Shown: positions 17,678 through 26,749, counted from the first letter of the stretch. The stretch is 64,000 nt of DNA from Phenylobacterium sp. Root1290 (GCF_001425305.1 NZ_LMEE01000002.1:258191-322190), one strand, 5' to 3'. The notes: generated by a model not told the origin, from the letters alone. Numbers and translations: made by a program.

Positions 17678-18742
17678 CTAGTCCAGCGCGATGCGCGGAT
17701 CGAGCCACGCGTAGAGGGCGTCGATCACGAGGTTGACCAGGATGACGACGAGGGCGCTGAGGATGATCACCCCCAGCACCATGGGATAGTCGCGGGCCAC
17801 CACGGCGTCGTAGAGCAGGCTGCCGATGCCCGGCCAGTTGAACACCGCCTCGACCACCACCGAGCCAGAGAAGACCGTCGCGAACTGCAGCCCTAGTACG
17901 GTGACGATCGGCAGCAGCGCATTGCGGAAGACGTGGCGCAGCGCCACCGCCTGTTCCGACAGCCCCTTGGCCCGCGCGGTCTTCACATAGTCGGCGGCCG
18001 CGGCCTCGATCATCGCCGCGCGCGTCACCCGCAGATAGATCGCCGACTGATGCAGGCCCATGGCGACGGCCGGCAGGATCAGGTGCTTGGCCACGTCCAG
18101 AACGCCGCCGACGAAGCCGAAGTCGCCGCCGATCGTCCGCATGTCGCCGATCGGCAGCCACCCAAGCACGACTCCGAACAGCACGATCAGCATGATGCCC
18201 AGCCAGAAGCCTGGCGCGGCGAACAGGAAGACGCCCGCCAGCGACAGCACCCGATCGAGCGTGCTGTTGGGCCGCGAGGCGGCCAGGACGCCCGCTGCGA
18301 CCCCGGAGATCAACGCCACCAGCAGGCCCGTGACCATCAGGATCAGGGTCGCCGGAAGGTGATGCAGAATGGCCTCCAGCACCGGCATGTTCTGCCGATA
18401 GGAGAAGCCCAGGTCGAATTGGGCGATCGCCTGCAGGTACCTGAGCCATTGGATCCAGAGCGGTTGGTCCAGGCCGTAGGTCACGGTCAGGCGGTCGATC
18501 ATCGCCTGGTCGGAGATCTGCATCTCCGAGGACATGATCTCGACGAAGCTGCCCGGCGCCGAGTGGATCAGGAAGAACGTGCTGGTGATGATCACCAGCA
18601 TCAGCGGCAGGACATGGGTGAGCAGGCGCAGCCCCACTCGGCGCGCGACGTTCAGGCCGCGTGAAGCGGTCGACGTCCGCGTCGCGCCCTCGAAGCGCAA
18701 GGGATCCGAGAACGGCGTCGGCAGGGTGCGCTTGCCCGCCAT
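17678..18742 (-). CDS. ABC transporter permease, OppB/DppB type
   Basis: 354 residues. A first membrane segment precedes a large periplasmic loop ending in YGLDQPLWIQWLRYL, the OppB/DppB hallmark, and an EAA-like loop KTARAKGLSEQAVALRHVFRNALLP. I place the start at the ATG at 18742, one base after the TGA of the upstream aldo/keto reductase (TGA-T-ATG), which fits coupled translation. A start 39 bp further upstream would lie inside that gene. It has a slightly longer N-terminus than usual for OppB. Confidence 0.9.
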   Translation of the reverse strand: MAGKRTLPTPFSDPLRFEGATRTSTASRGLNVARRVGLRLLTHVLPLMLVIITSTFFLIHSAPGSFVEIMSSEMQISDQAMIDRLTVTYGLDQPLWIQWLRYLQAIAQFDLGFSYRQNMPVLEAILHHLPATLILMVTGLLVALISGVAAGVLAASRPNSTLDRVLSLAGVFLFAAPGFWLGIMLIVLFGVVLGWLPIGDMRTIGGDFGFVGGVLDVAKHLILPAVAMGLHQSAIYLRVTRAAMIEAAAADYVKTARAKGLSEQAVALRHVFRNALLPIVTVLGLQFATVFSGSVVVEAVFNWPGIGSLLYDAVVARDYPMVLGVIILSALVVILVNLVIDALYAWLDPRIALD

Positions 18743-18743
18743 A

Positions 18744-19772
18744 TCAGTCTTCCGCCCGGCCGAGCGCGGCGGCGATCGCAACCCGTGACGCGGCGTTGTG
18801 CGAGGGCACCGTCTCCCGACCGAACTGCGGCGGCTGAGCCACGTAAGGCTCCTCCAGTCGCGCGATCTCCTCTGGCGTCAGCACCACATCGAGGGCCGTA
18901 ACGGCGTCGGAGATGTGGTTGAGCTTCGTGGCGCCGACGATCGGCGCGGTGACGCCGGGGCGCGACAGCAGCCACGCGAGCGCGACCTGGGCCGCCGGCG
19001 CGCCGCGGGCCTCGGCGACTTCCAGAACGCGATCGACCACGGCCTCGTCTTCGGGACGGGCGAAGTCCTTCACCACCTCCGACCGCTTTGTGCCGCGCCG
19101 GCGCGAACCGGTCAGCAGACCCCGCGCCAGCGGGCTGTAGGGAATGACGCCGACGCCCTGGTCGAGGCACAACGGGATCATCTCCCGCTCCTCCTCCCGA
19201 TAGAGGAGGTTGTAGCGGTTCTGCATGGTCACGAACTTGGTCAGGCCATTCTGCTCGGCCAGGGCCTGCAGCTTGGCGAACTGCCACGCGTACATGCTCG
19301 AGGCGCCGATGTGCAGGACCTTGCCCTCGCGGACGAGGCCATGCAGCGCCTCCAGCAGCTCTTCCGGCGGGGTCGTCGGGTCGAGGCGATGGATCTGGTA
19401 GAGGTCGATGTAGTCGGTCTTCAGCCGGCGCAGCGAGGCCTCGACCGCGTGGCGGATGTGCTTTCGCGACAGGCCCCGCTGGTTGACGTCGGGCCCCATG
19501 GCGCCGAACACCTTGGTGGCGATGACGACGCGTTCGCGATCGACGCCCAGTTCCTTGAACACATCGCCCTGGATCGTTTCGGCGAGACCGGTCGAATAGG
19601 AGTCGGCGTTGTCGAAGAAGTTGATCCCCGCCTCCAGGGCCGCCTTGTAGAACGGCAGCGCTTCGGAGGGCGGCAGGGCCCAGGGCATCCAGTCGGTCGA
19701 GCCGTAGCTCGAACAACCGAATGCGATGCGGGAAACCTTCAGGCCAGTCCGGCCAAGATTGACGTACTGCAT
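18744..19772 (-). CDS. Aldo/keto reductase, YajO-like
   Basis: 342 residues starting MQYVNLGRTGLKVSRIAFG, the standard AKR opening. It has the Asp-Tyr pair in FFDNADSYS, Lys in VIATKVFG and His in LYQIHRLD. PIVGATKLNHISDA is the cofactor-binding C-terminal part. The frame is open another 114 codons upstream, but that part runs through the TBDR gene and lacks homology, so the ATG at 19772 is used. It lies between TBDR and permease genes with a few bases on each side, so it belongs to the same operon. It is a second reductase beside the one at 12254. Confidence 0.9.
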   Translation of the reverse strand: MQYVNLGRTGLKVSRIAFGCSSYGSTDWMPWALPPSEALPFYKAALEAGINFFDNADSYSTGLAETIQGDVFKELGVDRERVVIATKVFGAMGPDVNQRGLSRKHIRHAVEASLRRLKTDYIDLYQIHRLDPTTPPEELLEALHGLVREGKVLHIGASSMYAWQFAKLQALAEQNGLTKFVTMQNRYNLLYREEEREMIPLCLDQGVGVIPYSPLARGLLTGSRRRGTKRSEVVKDFARPEDEAVVDRVLEVAEARGAPAAQVALAWLLSRPGVTAPIVGATKLNHISDAVTALDVVLTPEEIARLEEPYVAQPPQFGRETVPSHNAASRVAIAAALGRAED

Positions 19773-19783
19773 GTCGCTCGCCC

Positions 19784-21958
19784 TCAGTAAGCGTAGCGGA
19801 CGCGCACGAACCAGGTGCGCGGATCCGAATAGGTGGTGGCGTTGGACGAGGTGACGCCGTTGCCGCGGGTGCCGCCGGTGTCGAACTGGTCGTTCAGCAG
19901 GTTGCGAACGGTGAACGAGAACCGCCAGTTCTGCGCGCCCTCCGGTTGGAAGCTCGCCGACAGGTTCACCAGCTCCTGCGCCTCGGCCGCGGCCGAGACG
20001 GTGTTGGGGCCGTCGATGAAGTACTCCGAGCGGTTCACGTACTCCGCGCCGACCCGGTACTCGCCGAACCTGTTGAACGGCAACACGTAGTCGACCGACA
20101 CGAAGTGCGACCACTCAGGCGCGTTCTGGACCTTCTTGCCCACGAATTGCGCGGTGTTGGTCGCCGCACCGCCCGCGCTCAGGACTTCGGAGTCCATGAA
20201 GGAGATGTTGTACAGCAGCGAGAGGCCCGAGACCGGCAGCCATGTGGTTTCGAGCTCGAAGCCCTGGGTCTCGACCTCGCCCAGATTGATGCGGTGGCTG
20301 ACGTTGTTCTCGTCGAGCGCCGTGGCCTGGTAGCCTTTGATCTTGTTGTGGAACACCGCGAGGTTGGCGCGCAGGCTGCGATTGAAGAAGTCGGTTTTCA
20401 GGCCGGCTTCGATCGCCGTCACGTACTCAGGATCGTACGGCAGTCCGGCGGCTTCCTTGGAGTTGGCCCGCCCGTCGAAGCCCCCGGCCTTGAAGCCCTT
20501 GGAGTAGGTCAGATAGGCCAGGACATGGTCGTTGGCCCGCCAGTCGACACCAAGCTTCGGCGTGAACGAGTTCCAATTCTGCCAGTCACGGTAGATCGTG
20601 TAGTTGATCGGAAGGTACTGGCCCTGGGCGTTCCGCTCGTCGCCGGTGAAGCGGAAGTTGTGCTTCTCGGCCGTATAGCGCGCGCCGGCGATAACGCTGA
20701 TGGACGGCGTCAACTCATAGGTCGCCTGCCCGTAGACCGAGTAGTTCTTGGTCACCTCGGCCGAGTCCTGCAGCGTCGTTCGCGCTTGCAGGAATTCGTT
20801 GCGGTAGGGCAGCAGCGCGTGGCTGCTCAGCGGGGAGTAGCCTGTCCGGTAGGAGCGGAAGTTGTCGTAGAGATAGAACAGTCCGCCGACGACGTTCAGG
20901 CGATCGCCGTTGTAGAGATACTGGAGTTCCTGGGACCAGTTCTCGTTCCGGTGATCGGAATAGGTTCGGTTGATCGCGTTCGCGCCGCCGTCCTGATCGT
21001 AATAGCCCGGCTGCTTGAAGGCGCGATACGAGGTGATCGAGCGCAGCGAGGTGTTCTCGGTCAGGTCATAGGTGGCCCGGATCGAGGCGCCGCCCAGCTG
21101 GGTGTGGTTGCTGATCGGCCATTCCGAGTAGTTGACCTTCTTGTTGATCACCCCGCCCGGCTGCACCCGCGTCTGCTTCGGGGTCGGGTCGCCGTTGTCC
21201 TCGAAGTAGTCGGCGGCGAACAGGATCGCGAGCTTGTCGGTGGCGTTGTAGTTGACCTTCAGGCGGATCGCGTCCGTCTGCACGTCGCCGACATACTCGT
21301 CGTTGGTGACGTTGTAGACGAAGCCGCGACGCTCCCGGTGAATGAACGACAGGCTGGCGGCCAGCTTGTCCTCGATGATCGGACCGGAGATGCCCGCCCG
21401 GATGATGTTGGCGGAGTAGTTGCCGGCCCCGACCTCGAAGAAGGTCTTCAAGTCATTGTCCGGAAGGCGCGTCGTCACCTTGATGGCGCCGGCCGAGGAG
21501 TTGCGGCCGTAGAGCGTGCCCTGGGGGCCGCGCAGCACCTGTATGTCCTGGACGTCGTTCAGCTCGAAGGTGCCGCCGATCGGCCGCGAGATGTAGACAT
21601 CATCGACATAGGTGCCGACCGTCTGATTGGCGATTGAGTCCGACTCGCCGATGCCGCGGATGTAGTAACTGGTCTGCGAGTGCTGCAAAGCCGTCGGCGC
21701 GGCCAGACCCGGGATTCGGGTCACGACGTCGCGAAGGTTCTCGACCGCCCGCAGTTCCAGCGTCTGAGGCGTGACCACGGTGATCGCGATCGGCGTATCC
21801 TGAAGCTTGGCCTCACGGAACTCGGCGGTGACCAGGACTTCCTCGACCGTGGCGGCGTCGAGCGCCTCTTCTGCGAAGGCTGGACCTGCGGCGCCCGCCG
21901 CCAGGACCAAAGCTACTGCCGTCGATGACATCCACCGACCAGATACGGGCCGCAACAT
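19784..21958 (-). CDS. TonB-dependent receptor of the scavenging cluster
   Basis: 724 residues. The signal peptide ends about residue 29 (AFA), followed by TonB box EEVLVTAEF (39-47), a plug with LRGPQGTLYGRNSSAGAIKV and a barrel ending in FVRVRYAY. TLYGRNSSAGAI is typical of receptors for small organic ligands in Caulobacterales and sphingomonads. It sits between a periplasmic binding lipoprotein gene and the transporter operon. Substrate therefore probably crosses the outer membrane here and the inner membrane by the ABC system. Confidence 0.94.
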   Translation of the reverse strand: MLRPVSGRWMSSTAVALVLAAGAAGPAFAEEALDAATVEEVLVTAEFREAKLQDTPIAITVVTPQTLELRAVENLRDVVTRIPGLAAPTALQHSQTSYYIRGIGESDSIANQTVGTYVDDVYISRPIGGTFELNDVQDIQVLRGPQGTLYGRNSSAGAIKVTTRLPDNDLKTFFEVGAGNYSANIIRAGISGPIIEDKLAASLSFIHRERRGFVYNVTNDEYVGDVQTDAIRLKVNYNATDKLAILFAADYFEDNGDPTPKQTRVQPGGVINKKVNYSEWPISNHTQLGGASIRATYDLTENTSLRSITSYRAFKQPGYYDQDGGANAINRTYSDHRNENWSQELQYLYNGDRLNVVGGLFYLYDNFRSYRTGYSPLSSHALLPYRNEFLQARTTLQDSAEVTKNYSVYGQATYELTPSISVIAGARYTAEKHNFRFTGDERNAQGQYLPINYTIYRDWQNWNSFTPKLGVDWRANDHVLAYLTYSKGFKAGGFDGRANSKEAAGLPYDPEYVTAIEAGLKTDFFNRSLRANLAVFHNKIKGYQATALDENNVSHRINLGEVETQGFELETTWLPVSGLSLLYNISFMDSEVLSAGGAATNTAQFVGKKVQNAPEWSHFVSVDYVLPFNRFGEYRVGAEYVNRSEYFIDGPNTVSAAAEAQELVNLSASFQPEGAQNWRFSFTVRNLLNDQFDTGGTRGNGVTSSNATTYSDPRTWFVRVRYAY

Positions 21959-22218
21959 ACTCGTACGCTCTCCACGATAGCGGACCGTTCAGCGCGCTTG
22001 CCCACGCCGTCGCATCCTTGTCAGGCCCTGCGGCCCCCCGAATTCATACCTGCTGGATAGAGTTTAAAATCGGCCGCGGGAAGAGGGTTCGAGCACCAGT
22101 TTTCCTCTTGATATCGTTTAGTTTTTTATCCTCGAGAGACGCCCGCGAACGCGCACGCGTTTCACCCGCCGCGCCGATGTGGCGGGCGGGCGAACAAGCC
22201 TTCGATCCGTGGAAACAG

Positions 22219-23814
22219 TCAGCTCTTGGAGATGTCACCCCAGGAGTCGGTCGCGATGCTGGCCGCGTTCGAAGCGATCTTCACCGAGGTCTTCTGGATG
22301 ATGTGCGTCGGCCACTCGACCAGGGGCACGATCGGCGCATCGCGCAGGATGATGCGGGCCGCATTCAGGGTCTCGGCCTTGCGGCGCGCCGGATCGACCT
22401 CCTGCTTGATCTGGTCGAAGATCGCATCGAGCTCGGGGTTCGAGTACCGCGCCGAATTGCGGAAGATCAGCCCCTTCTTGATCCCCGCCGTCCCAAACAC
22501 CAGCGGCAGGTCGGGGATGGGGTCGTTATAGGTGCCCCCGCCCTGGCTGTAGGCCACGTCGAAGTCGTAGTCGGTGTAGAGCGCCTTCAGCGAGTTGGCG
22601 CGATCTGGGACTCGGAGCGTTGTGGCGATCCCGAGATCCTCGAAGGCCTGCTTGAGATACGCTCCAGACTTGCCGTTCTCCTCCGACCAGCCCGAGGCGA
22701 GCAGATTCAGCTTGAAGCGCTCAGCGCCAGCGCGACGGGGATAGCCGGCCTCGGTCAGCAGCCGGTCGGCCAGGGCCGGGTCGAACGGGTACTTCGGGAT
22801 ATCGGGATCGAAGTAGAGCCGGTTGCTGGTCAGGATCGGTCCCGCCGCCGGCTTGGCGTACCCGTAGTAGACGGTGCGGGAGATGAAATCGCGGTCGACC
22901 GCATGCAGCAGCGCGCGTCGCACCCGCGGGTCGGAGACGACGGGATTGCGAGTGTTGAAGTGCAATCCGAGCGGCGCGCCTTGATCCTCGAAACTGACGG
23001 ACAGCTGAGGATTGGCCTGTAGCCGCTTCAGGTCGCCCAAAGGCGCCGGATTGTGCACGCCGATGTCGAGTTGGCCGGTCTCGAACGCCGCGGCGCGGGA
23101 GGCTGGCTCGCGCCACCAGCGGACGATCAGCTTGTCCAGTTTCGGTTGGCCGGGGATCCAGTAAGTCGGGTTCTTCACGAACTCCGCATGCGACCCGCGC
23201 ACCCACTGGGAGAATTTCCAAGGACCGGTTCCGACCGGTGCATTGTTCACCGGGTTCAGCAGCAGATCTGTCCCGGCATAGAGATGCTTGGGCAGGATGT
23301 AGTTGGCGCCGTCGCTGAGCAGATATCCGACGCTGAACTCCGGGACGGGGCGGTCGAAGCGGACCACGACGCCCAGCGGCCCGGTGGCCTCGACCCCGGC
23401 CAGGAAGTCGAGGATCGTCTGCGGGAAGAACGGCTTCCAGTACGCCTTGATCGTCCAGACCACGTCCTCGGAGGTGAACGGTTTCCCGTCGTGCCAGGTC
23501 ACATTGGACCGAAGGTTCAGGGTCACCGAGCGATGGTCGGGAGCGATGCTCCAGCTCTCCGCCAGCACCGGAGAGAAGGTCTGATCGCGGTTGTAGCGGG
23601 CCAGGCGCTCAAGCACCTTCGAGCCGGTAAAGCCAGGGCCGCCGCCGCCGCCGCCCGGCGCGAACATCGTGTGCGGCTCAGGGTAGCCGGTCGTCGCGGT
23701 CAGCGAACCGACGTTGCCGCCGCCGGCCGCCTTCTCACCGCCCCCGCATGCAGCCAGCGCCATACCGGCTCCGCCGACAGGGATGAGAGATAGAAGCGAG
23801 CGACGGGAAAACAT
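22219..23814 (-). CDS. ABC transporter substrate-binding lipoprotein, family 5 (DppA/OppA-like)
   Basis: 531 residues. MFSRRSLLSL opens a twin-arginine-like signal that ends in lipobox LAAC (Cys23), then a poly-Gly linker. The SBP_bac_5 fold follows, with VLAESWSIAPDHRSVTLNLR and VTWHDGKPFTSEDVVWTIKAY. The ATG at 23814 has GAGG about 11 bp upstream; open frame further upstream has no homology. It delivers ligand to the OppBCDF-like importer encoded downstream. Family 5 binds peptides, opines, nickel chelates and other small organics, so the ligand is not fixed. Confidence 0.92.
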   Translation of the reverse strand: MFSRRSLLSLIPVGGAGMALAACGGGEKAAGGGNVGSLTATTGYPEPHTMFAPGGGGGGPGFTGSKVLERLARYNRDQTFSPVLAESWSIAPDHRSVTLNLRSNVTWHDGKPFTSEDVVWTIKAYWKPFFPQTILDFLAGVEATGPLGVVVRFDRPVPEFSVGYLLSDGANYILPKHLYAGTDLLLNPVNNAPVGTGPWKFSQWVRGSHAEFVKNPTYWIPGQPKLDKLIVRWWREPASRAAAFETGQLDIGVHNPAPLGDLKRLQANPQLSVSFEDQGAPLGLHFNTRNPVVSDPRVRRALLHAVDRDFISRTVYYGYAKPAAGPILTSNRLYFDPDIPKYPFDPALADRLLTEAGYPRRAGAERFKLNLLASGWSEENGKSGAYLKQAFEDLGIATTLRVPDRANSLKALYTDYDFDVAYSQGGGTYNDPIPDLPLVFGTAGIKKGLIFRNSARYSNPELDAIFDQIKQEVDPARRKAETLNAARIILRDAPIVPLVEWPTHIIQKTSVKIASNAASIATDSWGDISKS

Positions 23815-23851
23815 AAACGACCTCGAAGGTGTCACTAAACTGAATAGCGGG

Positions 23852-24382
23852 TTAGGCCGCCGGCTGGGGGTCCTGCACCAGGCCCGCGAAGTTGCGCTCG
23901 AAGTAGAGCAGCGGCGCGCCCGGCTGGCTGGCGACCTCCAGAACCTCGGCGATGAGAATGGTGTGCTCGGCCGCACGGATCCGATGCTCGATGGCGAGAT
24001 CGAAACGGGCCACGCCGCCGGAGTAGCGTGGCGCGAATGGGTCGTTCAGCCGCCAGGCAGGCGACTTGAAGCGCCGCCCCAGAACGTCCGAGGCCGCAAA
24101 GAGCTGGGCCTCATCCAGGTCCGCCTCGGCGAGCGCGACGGCGGCGCACCGGCCAGCCTTCAGGAGGGCGTCATGAGCCGAAGCCGCACGCCTTACGCTG
24201 AACAACAGCCGCGGCGGATTCACCGACAGGCTGACCAGAGACGTGGCCGCCAGACCGACAGGCGCGCCGTCCGCCCAGCACGTGATCAGGGTGACGCCGC
24301 TGGCGAGCCGCGCCATTCCATCGCGCAGGCGGGCCTCGTCCAGCCGTGACGGCGCCGGAGCCAGAGCCTGTACTAGGCCCAT
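23852..24382 (-). CDS. Flavin reductase (FMN:NAD(P)H), DIM6/NTAB-like
   Basis: 176 residues. It shows the GVTLITCWADGAPVGLAATSLVSLSVNPPRLLFSV pattern of the flavin-reductase-like split-barrel family and a terminal LLYFERNFAGL. Such small reductases supply FMNH2 to two-component luciferase-like monooxygenases, two of which are encoded in this cluster at 9521 and 11014. Its start overlaps the end of the upstream 226-residue gene by 10 bp, and the binding-protein gene follows 37 bp later. Confidence 0.9.
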   Translation of the reverse strand: MGLVQALAPAPSRLDEARLRDGMARLASGVTLITCWADGAPVGLAATSLVSLSVNPPRLLFSVRRAASAHDALLKAGRCAAVALAEADLDEAQLFAASDVLGRRFKSPAWRLNDPFAPRYSGGVARFDLAIEHRIRAAEHTILIAEVLEVASQPGAPLLYFERNFAGLVQDPQPAA

Positions 24383-25053
24383 GACAGCAGCGCCCGAGCT
24401 TCGGGAGCCCGCTGCTCCTCACGCTCTTCACGCCGCCAGACGTCCGACAGCAGTTCGACATGAGCGGCCTGTTCGACCTGAAGCACGAGCTCGGTGAGTT
24501 GCAGGATCCCCGTGCCGACCAGCACCGCGCCGCCCTGCTCGTGCACGACGCCGGCATAGTTGTTGTCCAGCGCCGGACCGAGCGCGGCGACAGCAGAGCC
24601 GTGGCCGTAAACCCACACGCCCTGATGAAGGCTCGACCGGGCCAGGGGCATGTGAGCGAATGGCAGGTTGCGCCCGCCCCGCGCCCAGGCGTCGAGCCGG
24701 GGGCTGTTGAACCGCGCGATGGCGTTCAGGTCCTCGCGGCGCTGGAAGAGATCGATGTACTCGTCCACGGGCGCGCGAGCCGCACGCTCTCCCGCCACGA
24801 GCTGGCCGTCCGGGTCCAGGACCGTGACCTTCGGCTCCAGTGAGACCGACCACAGGCCCGGATGGCCCAATCGCACGATCTGCCCCTCCCCCGGACCGCG
24901 GAGGATGAAGTCGAGTTCGGCGGCAGGATGAACGGGACCGACATCCCTGAACACGCGAAAGGCGCGCGCCGCATCCAGGCGCGTCGCGCCCAGGAAATCC
25001 TGGAGGCGCACATCCAACGCCACCAACTCAAGACCGACAGGCGTCCGGCGCAT
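24373..25053 (-). CDS. Unrecognised protein leading the scavenging operon
   Basis: 226 residues, not recognised. It has no signal peptide or membrane segment. An acidic/hydrophobic N-terminal half contains VHPAAELDFILRGPGEGQIV. The centre is rich in charged helix (VDEYIDLFQRREDLNAIARF), then PRLDAWARGGRNLPFAHMPL and VWVYGHGSAVAALGPALDNNYAG, and a charged C-terminus is rich in Glu and Arg. The ATG at 25053 follows a purine-rich GAGAGAGAA. It is the first gene behind the second TCCTA-N8-ATAGGA site and overlaps the flavin reductase gene, so it probably acts in the same pathway as an enzyme or accessory of unknown type. Confidence 0.75.
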   Translation of the reverse strand: MRRTPVGLELVALDVRLQDFLGATRLDAARAFRVFRDVGPVHPAAELDFILRGPGEGQIVRLGHPGLWSVSLEPKVTVLDPDGQLVAGERAARAPVDEYIDLFQRREDLNAIARFNSPRLDAWARGGRNLPFAHMPLARSSLHQGVWVYGHGSAVAALGPALDNNYAGVVHEQGGAVLVGTGILQLTELVLQVEQAAHVELLSDVWRREEREEQRAPEARALLSWA

Positions 25054-25084
25054 GAAATTCTCTCTCTAGAGGACCGACCCTATA

Positions 25085-25105
25085 TTCCTATAATTCCGAT
25101 AGGAA
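25085..25105. promoter_or_regulatory. Inverted repeat TCCTA-N8-ATAGGA (copy 2) before the scavenging operon
   Basis: TTCCTAT (25085-25091) and ATAGGAA (25099-25105) form a perfect 7-bp inverted repeat with a 7-base spacer, 31 bp upstream of the leftward gene at 25053. The half-sites and spacing match the site at 12219-12239. The surrounding bases are unusually AT-rich, as expected for a promoter. Confidence 0.65.
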
Positions 25106-25475
25106 CAATATTACAAGGCCGCTTGTCTCGAAAAATGCGGCAGGCGGGGTCCCACCTGCGGGCGCTCGGTGTCCTGGCGGCGTCGCGGGCGCCGACCTCT
25201 GTTTTCTGGAAGCGGACACCCTGATGGACCGCAGACGTGGACCACCGGGACCAAATGCCGGCCGGAGACGCCCTAGCTGGAGCAGGCGTGCGCCCGCGCG
25301 AGGAGGTCGGAGATCGAGCTCCCGCTTCCATCTTGTCGGAGAGATCCGCGTGCAACTGGCCGCCAGGCGGCCTGCACTGGCTCCATGAGCCAGGTCGCCA
25401 ACCATTTTGAGGCGACAAGGCCATCGCTATGGCTCGGCCATGACCTCGATCTGGTCGAACAGCTTTTTCATACGG
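25106..25475. other. Intergenic stretch without a recognised gene
   Basis: About 370 bases between the operator at 25085 and the terminator at 25476. Short frames cross it on both strands, but none has a ribosome site, known motif or consistent codon use. No RNA gene was recognised. The left end must hold the leftward promoter of the operon starting at 25053. Confidence 0.5.
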
Positions 25476-25514
25476 TTTTCAGCAGGTTACGGGCGACCCG
25501 CAACCTGCTGAAAA
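25476..25514. terminator. Bidirectional terminator after acyl-CoA dehydrogenase
   Basis: TTTTCAGCAGGTT at 25476 pairs with AACCTGCTGAAAA ending at 25514, extended by CGGG/CCCG around a CGA loop, with one mismatch in 18 bp. T-runs on one side and A-runs on the other make it work in either direction. It lies 6 bp beyond the acyl-CoA dehydrogenase stop. Confidence 0.8.
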
Positions 25515-25520
25515 GGCCCG

Positions 25521-26744
25521 CTACAGGCCCAGCACCATCTTGGCCATGATGTTGTGCTGGATCTCGTTGGAGCCCGCATAGATCGAGGTCTTGCGGTAGT
25601 TGAAGTAGGTCGGCGCGAGCGTGGCCGCATAGTCCGGCCCGGCCCGCGGTTCGTTGCGCTCGCCGCGGATCTCGGCCCAGGTGTCGCGCACGAACGGCTG
25701 GGCGTAGATCCCCGCCGCCTCCAGCGCCAGTTCGGTCACCGCCTGCTGCGCCTGGCTGCCCTCCAGCTTCAGCATGGAGGACGCCGCCCCCATCGCCTCG
25801 CCGGACGAGCGCGCCGAGAACATCCGCAATTCGGTAGCGTTCAGCACATCAACCTTGATCTGCATCTCGCTGAGTTTCTTGCGGAAATCCGGATCGTCGA
25901 TCATCCGCCCGCCGCCGTCCGACGGCTCCAGGCTGGCGATCTTGCGCACCTTGTTGAGCTGGTTGGTCAGGCCGGCCGCATAGGGATTGCCGCGCTCGAA
26001 CTGCAGCAGGTACTTGGCGTAGGTCCAGCCCTGGCCTTCCTCGCCGATGCGGTTGGCGACCGGCACCCGCACGTTCTCGAAGAACACCTGGTTGATCTCC
26101 TGGTCGCCCTCGGGCGGGCCGTCCAGGGTCGGCAGGGGCACGATGGTGATCCCCGGCGTATTCATCTCCAGCAGCAGGAACGAGATGCCCTTCTGGCGGA
26201 TATCCTCATTCGAGGTCCGCACCAGGCAGAACATCCAGTCCGCCCACTGGGCGTAAGTTGTCCATATTTTTGAACCGTTTAGGACGTAATGATCACCGTC
26301 CCTCTCAGCCTTCATGGACAGCGAGGCGAGGTCCGAACCCGAACCCGGCTCCGAATATCCCTGGCACCACCAGACGTCGGTGGAGAGGATCTTCGGCAGA
26401 TGCTGGGCCTTCTGCTCGGGGGTCCCGAACGCCATCACCACCGGGGCGCACATCTTCAGCCCCATGTTCGAGGTCGAGGGCGCGCCGGCCAGGGCCATCT
26501 CCATGTCGAAGATGTACTTCTGGGCGTGGCTCCAGCCGGTGCCGCCGTATTCCTTCGGCCAGTCGGGCGCGATCCAGCCCCTGTCGTTCAGCCGCTTGAG
26601 CCAGCGGACCTGACCGGCCTTGTCGATGTGGGCGTTCTTCGATTGCGCCGAGTGCGCCCGCATGTCGTCGTCGAACGCCTCGGCGATGAACGCGCGCACC
26701 TCGTCACGGAACGCCAGATCTTCCTTCGAGAATTCGAGATCCAT
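25521..26744 (-). CDS. Acyl-CoA dehydrogenase family protein
   Basis: 407 residues in the usual N-helical, beta, C-helical order. CQGYSEPGSGSDLASL (about 127-142) is the FAD/substrate signature, KIWTTYAQWADW lies in the beta domain, and YAGSNEIQHNIMAKMVLGL closes the C-terminus. It would desaturate a CoA thioester with FAD and pass electrons to ETF. Within the family it resembles the FadE-type paralogues common in Caulobacterales with branched, steroid or aromatic acyl-CoA substrates. The base in the expected C-terminal region is not assigned with certainty. Confidence 0.92.
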   Translation of the reverse strand: MDLEFSKEDLAFRDEVRAFIAEAFDDDMRAHSAQSKNAHIDKAGQVRWLKRLNDRGWIAPDWPKEYGGTGWSHAQKYIFDMEMALAGAPSTSNMGLKMCAPVVMAFGTPEQKAQHLPKILSTDVWWCQGYSEPGSGSDLASLSMKAERDGDHYVLNGSKIWTTYAQWADWMFCLVRTSNEDIRQKGISFLLLEMNTPGITIVPLPTLDGPPEGDQEINQVFFENVRVPVANRIGEEGQGWTYAKYLLQFERGNPYAAGLTNQLNKVRKIASLEPSDGGGRMIDDPDFRKKLSEMQIKVDVLNATELRMFSARSSGEAMGAASSMLKLEGSQAQQAVTELALEAAGIYAQPFVRDTWAEIRGERNEPRAGPDYAATLAPTYFNYRKTSIYAGSNEIQHNIMAKMVLGL

Positions 26745-26749
26745 GGTCC

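Noticed and set aside
19946..21637. A 563-codon forward frame inside the leftward TBDR gene
   Set aside because: No signal peptide or family motif. It lies fully within a convincing TBDR on the other strand.
22000..22218. Search for a third TCCTA-N8-ATAGGA site before the cluster TBDR
   Set aside because: Only a degenerate ATACC-TGCT-GGATA sequence is present near 22046, and it does not match the half-sites.
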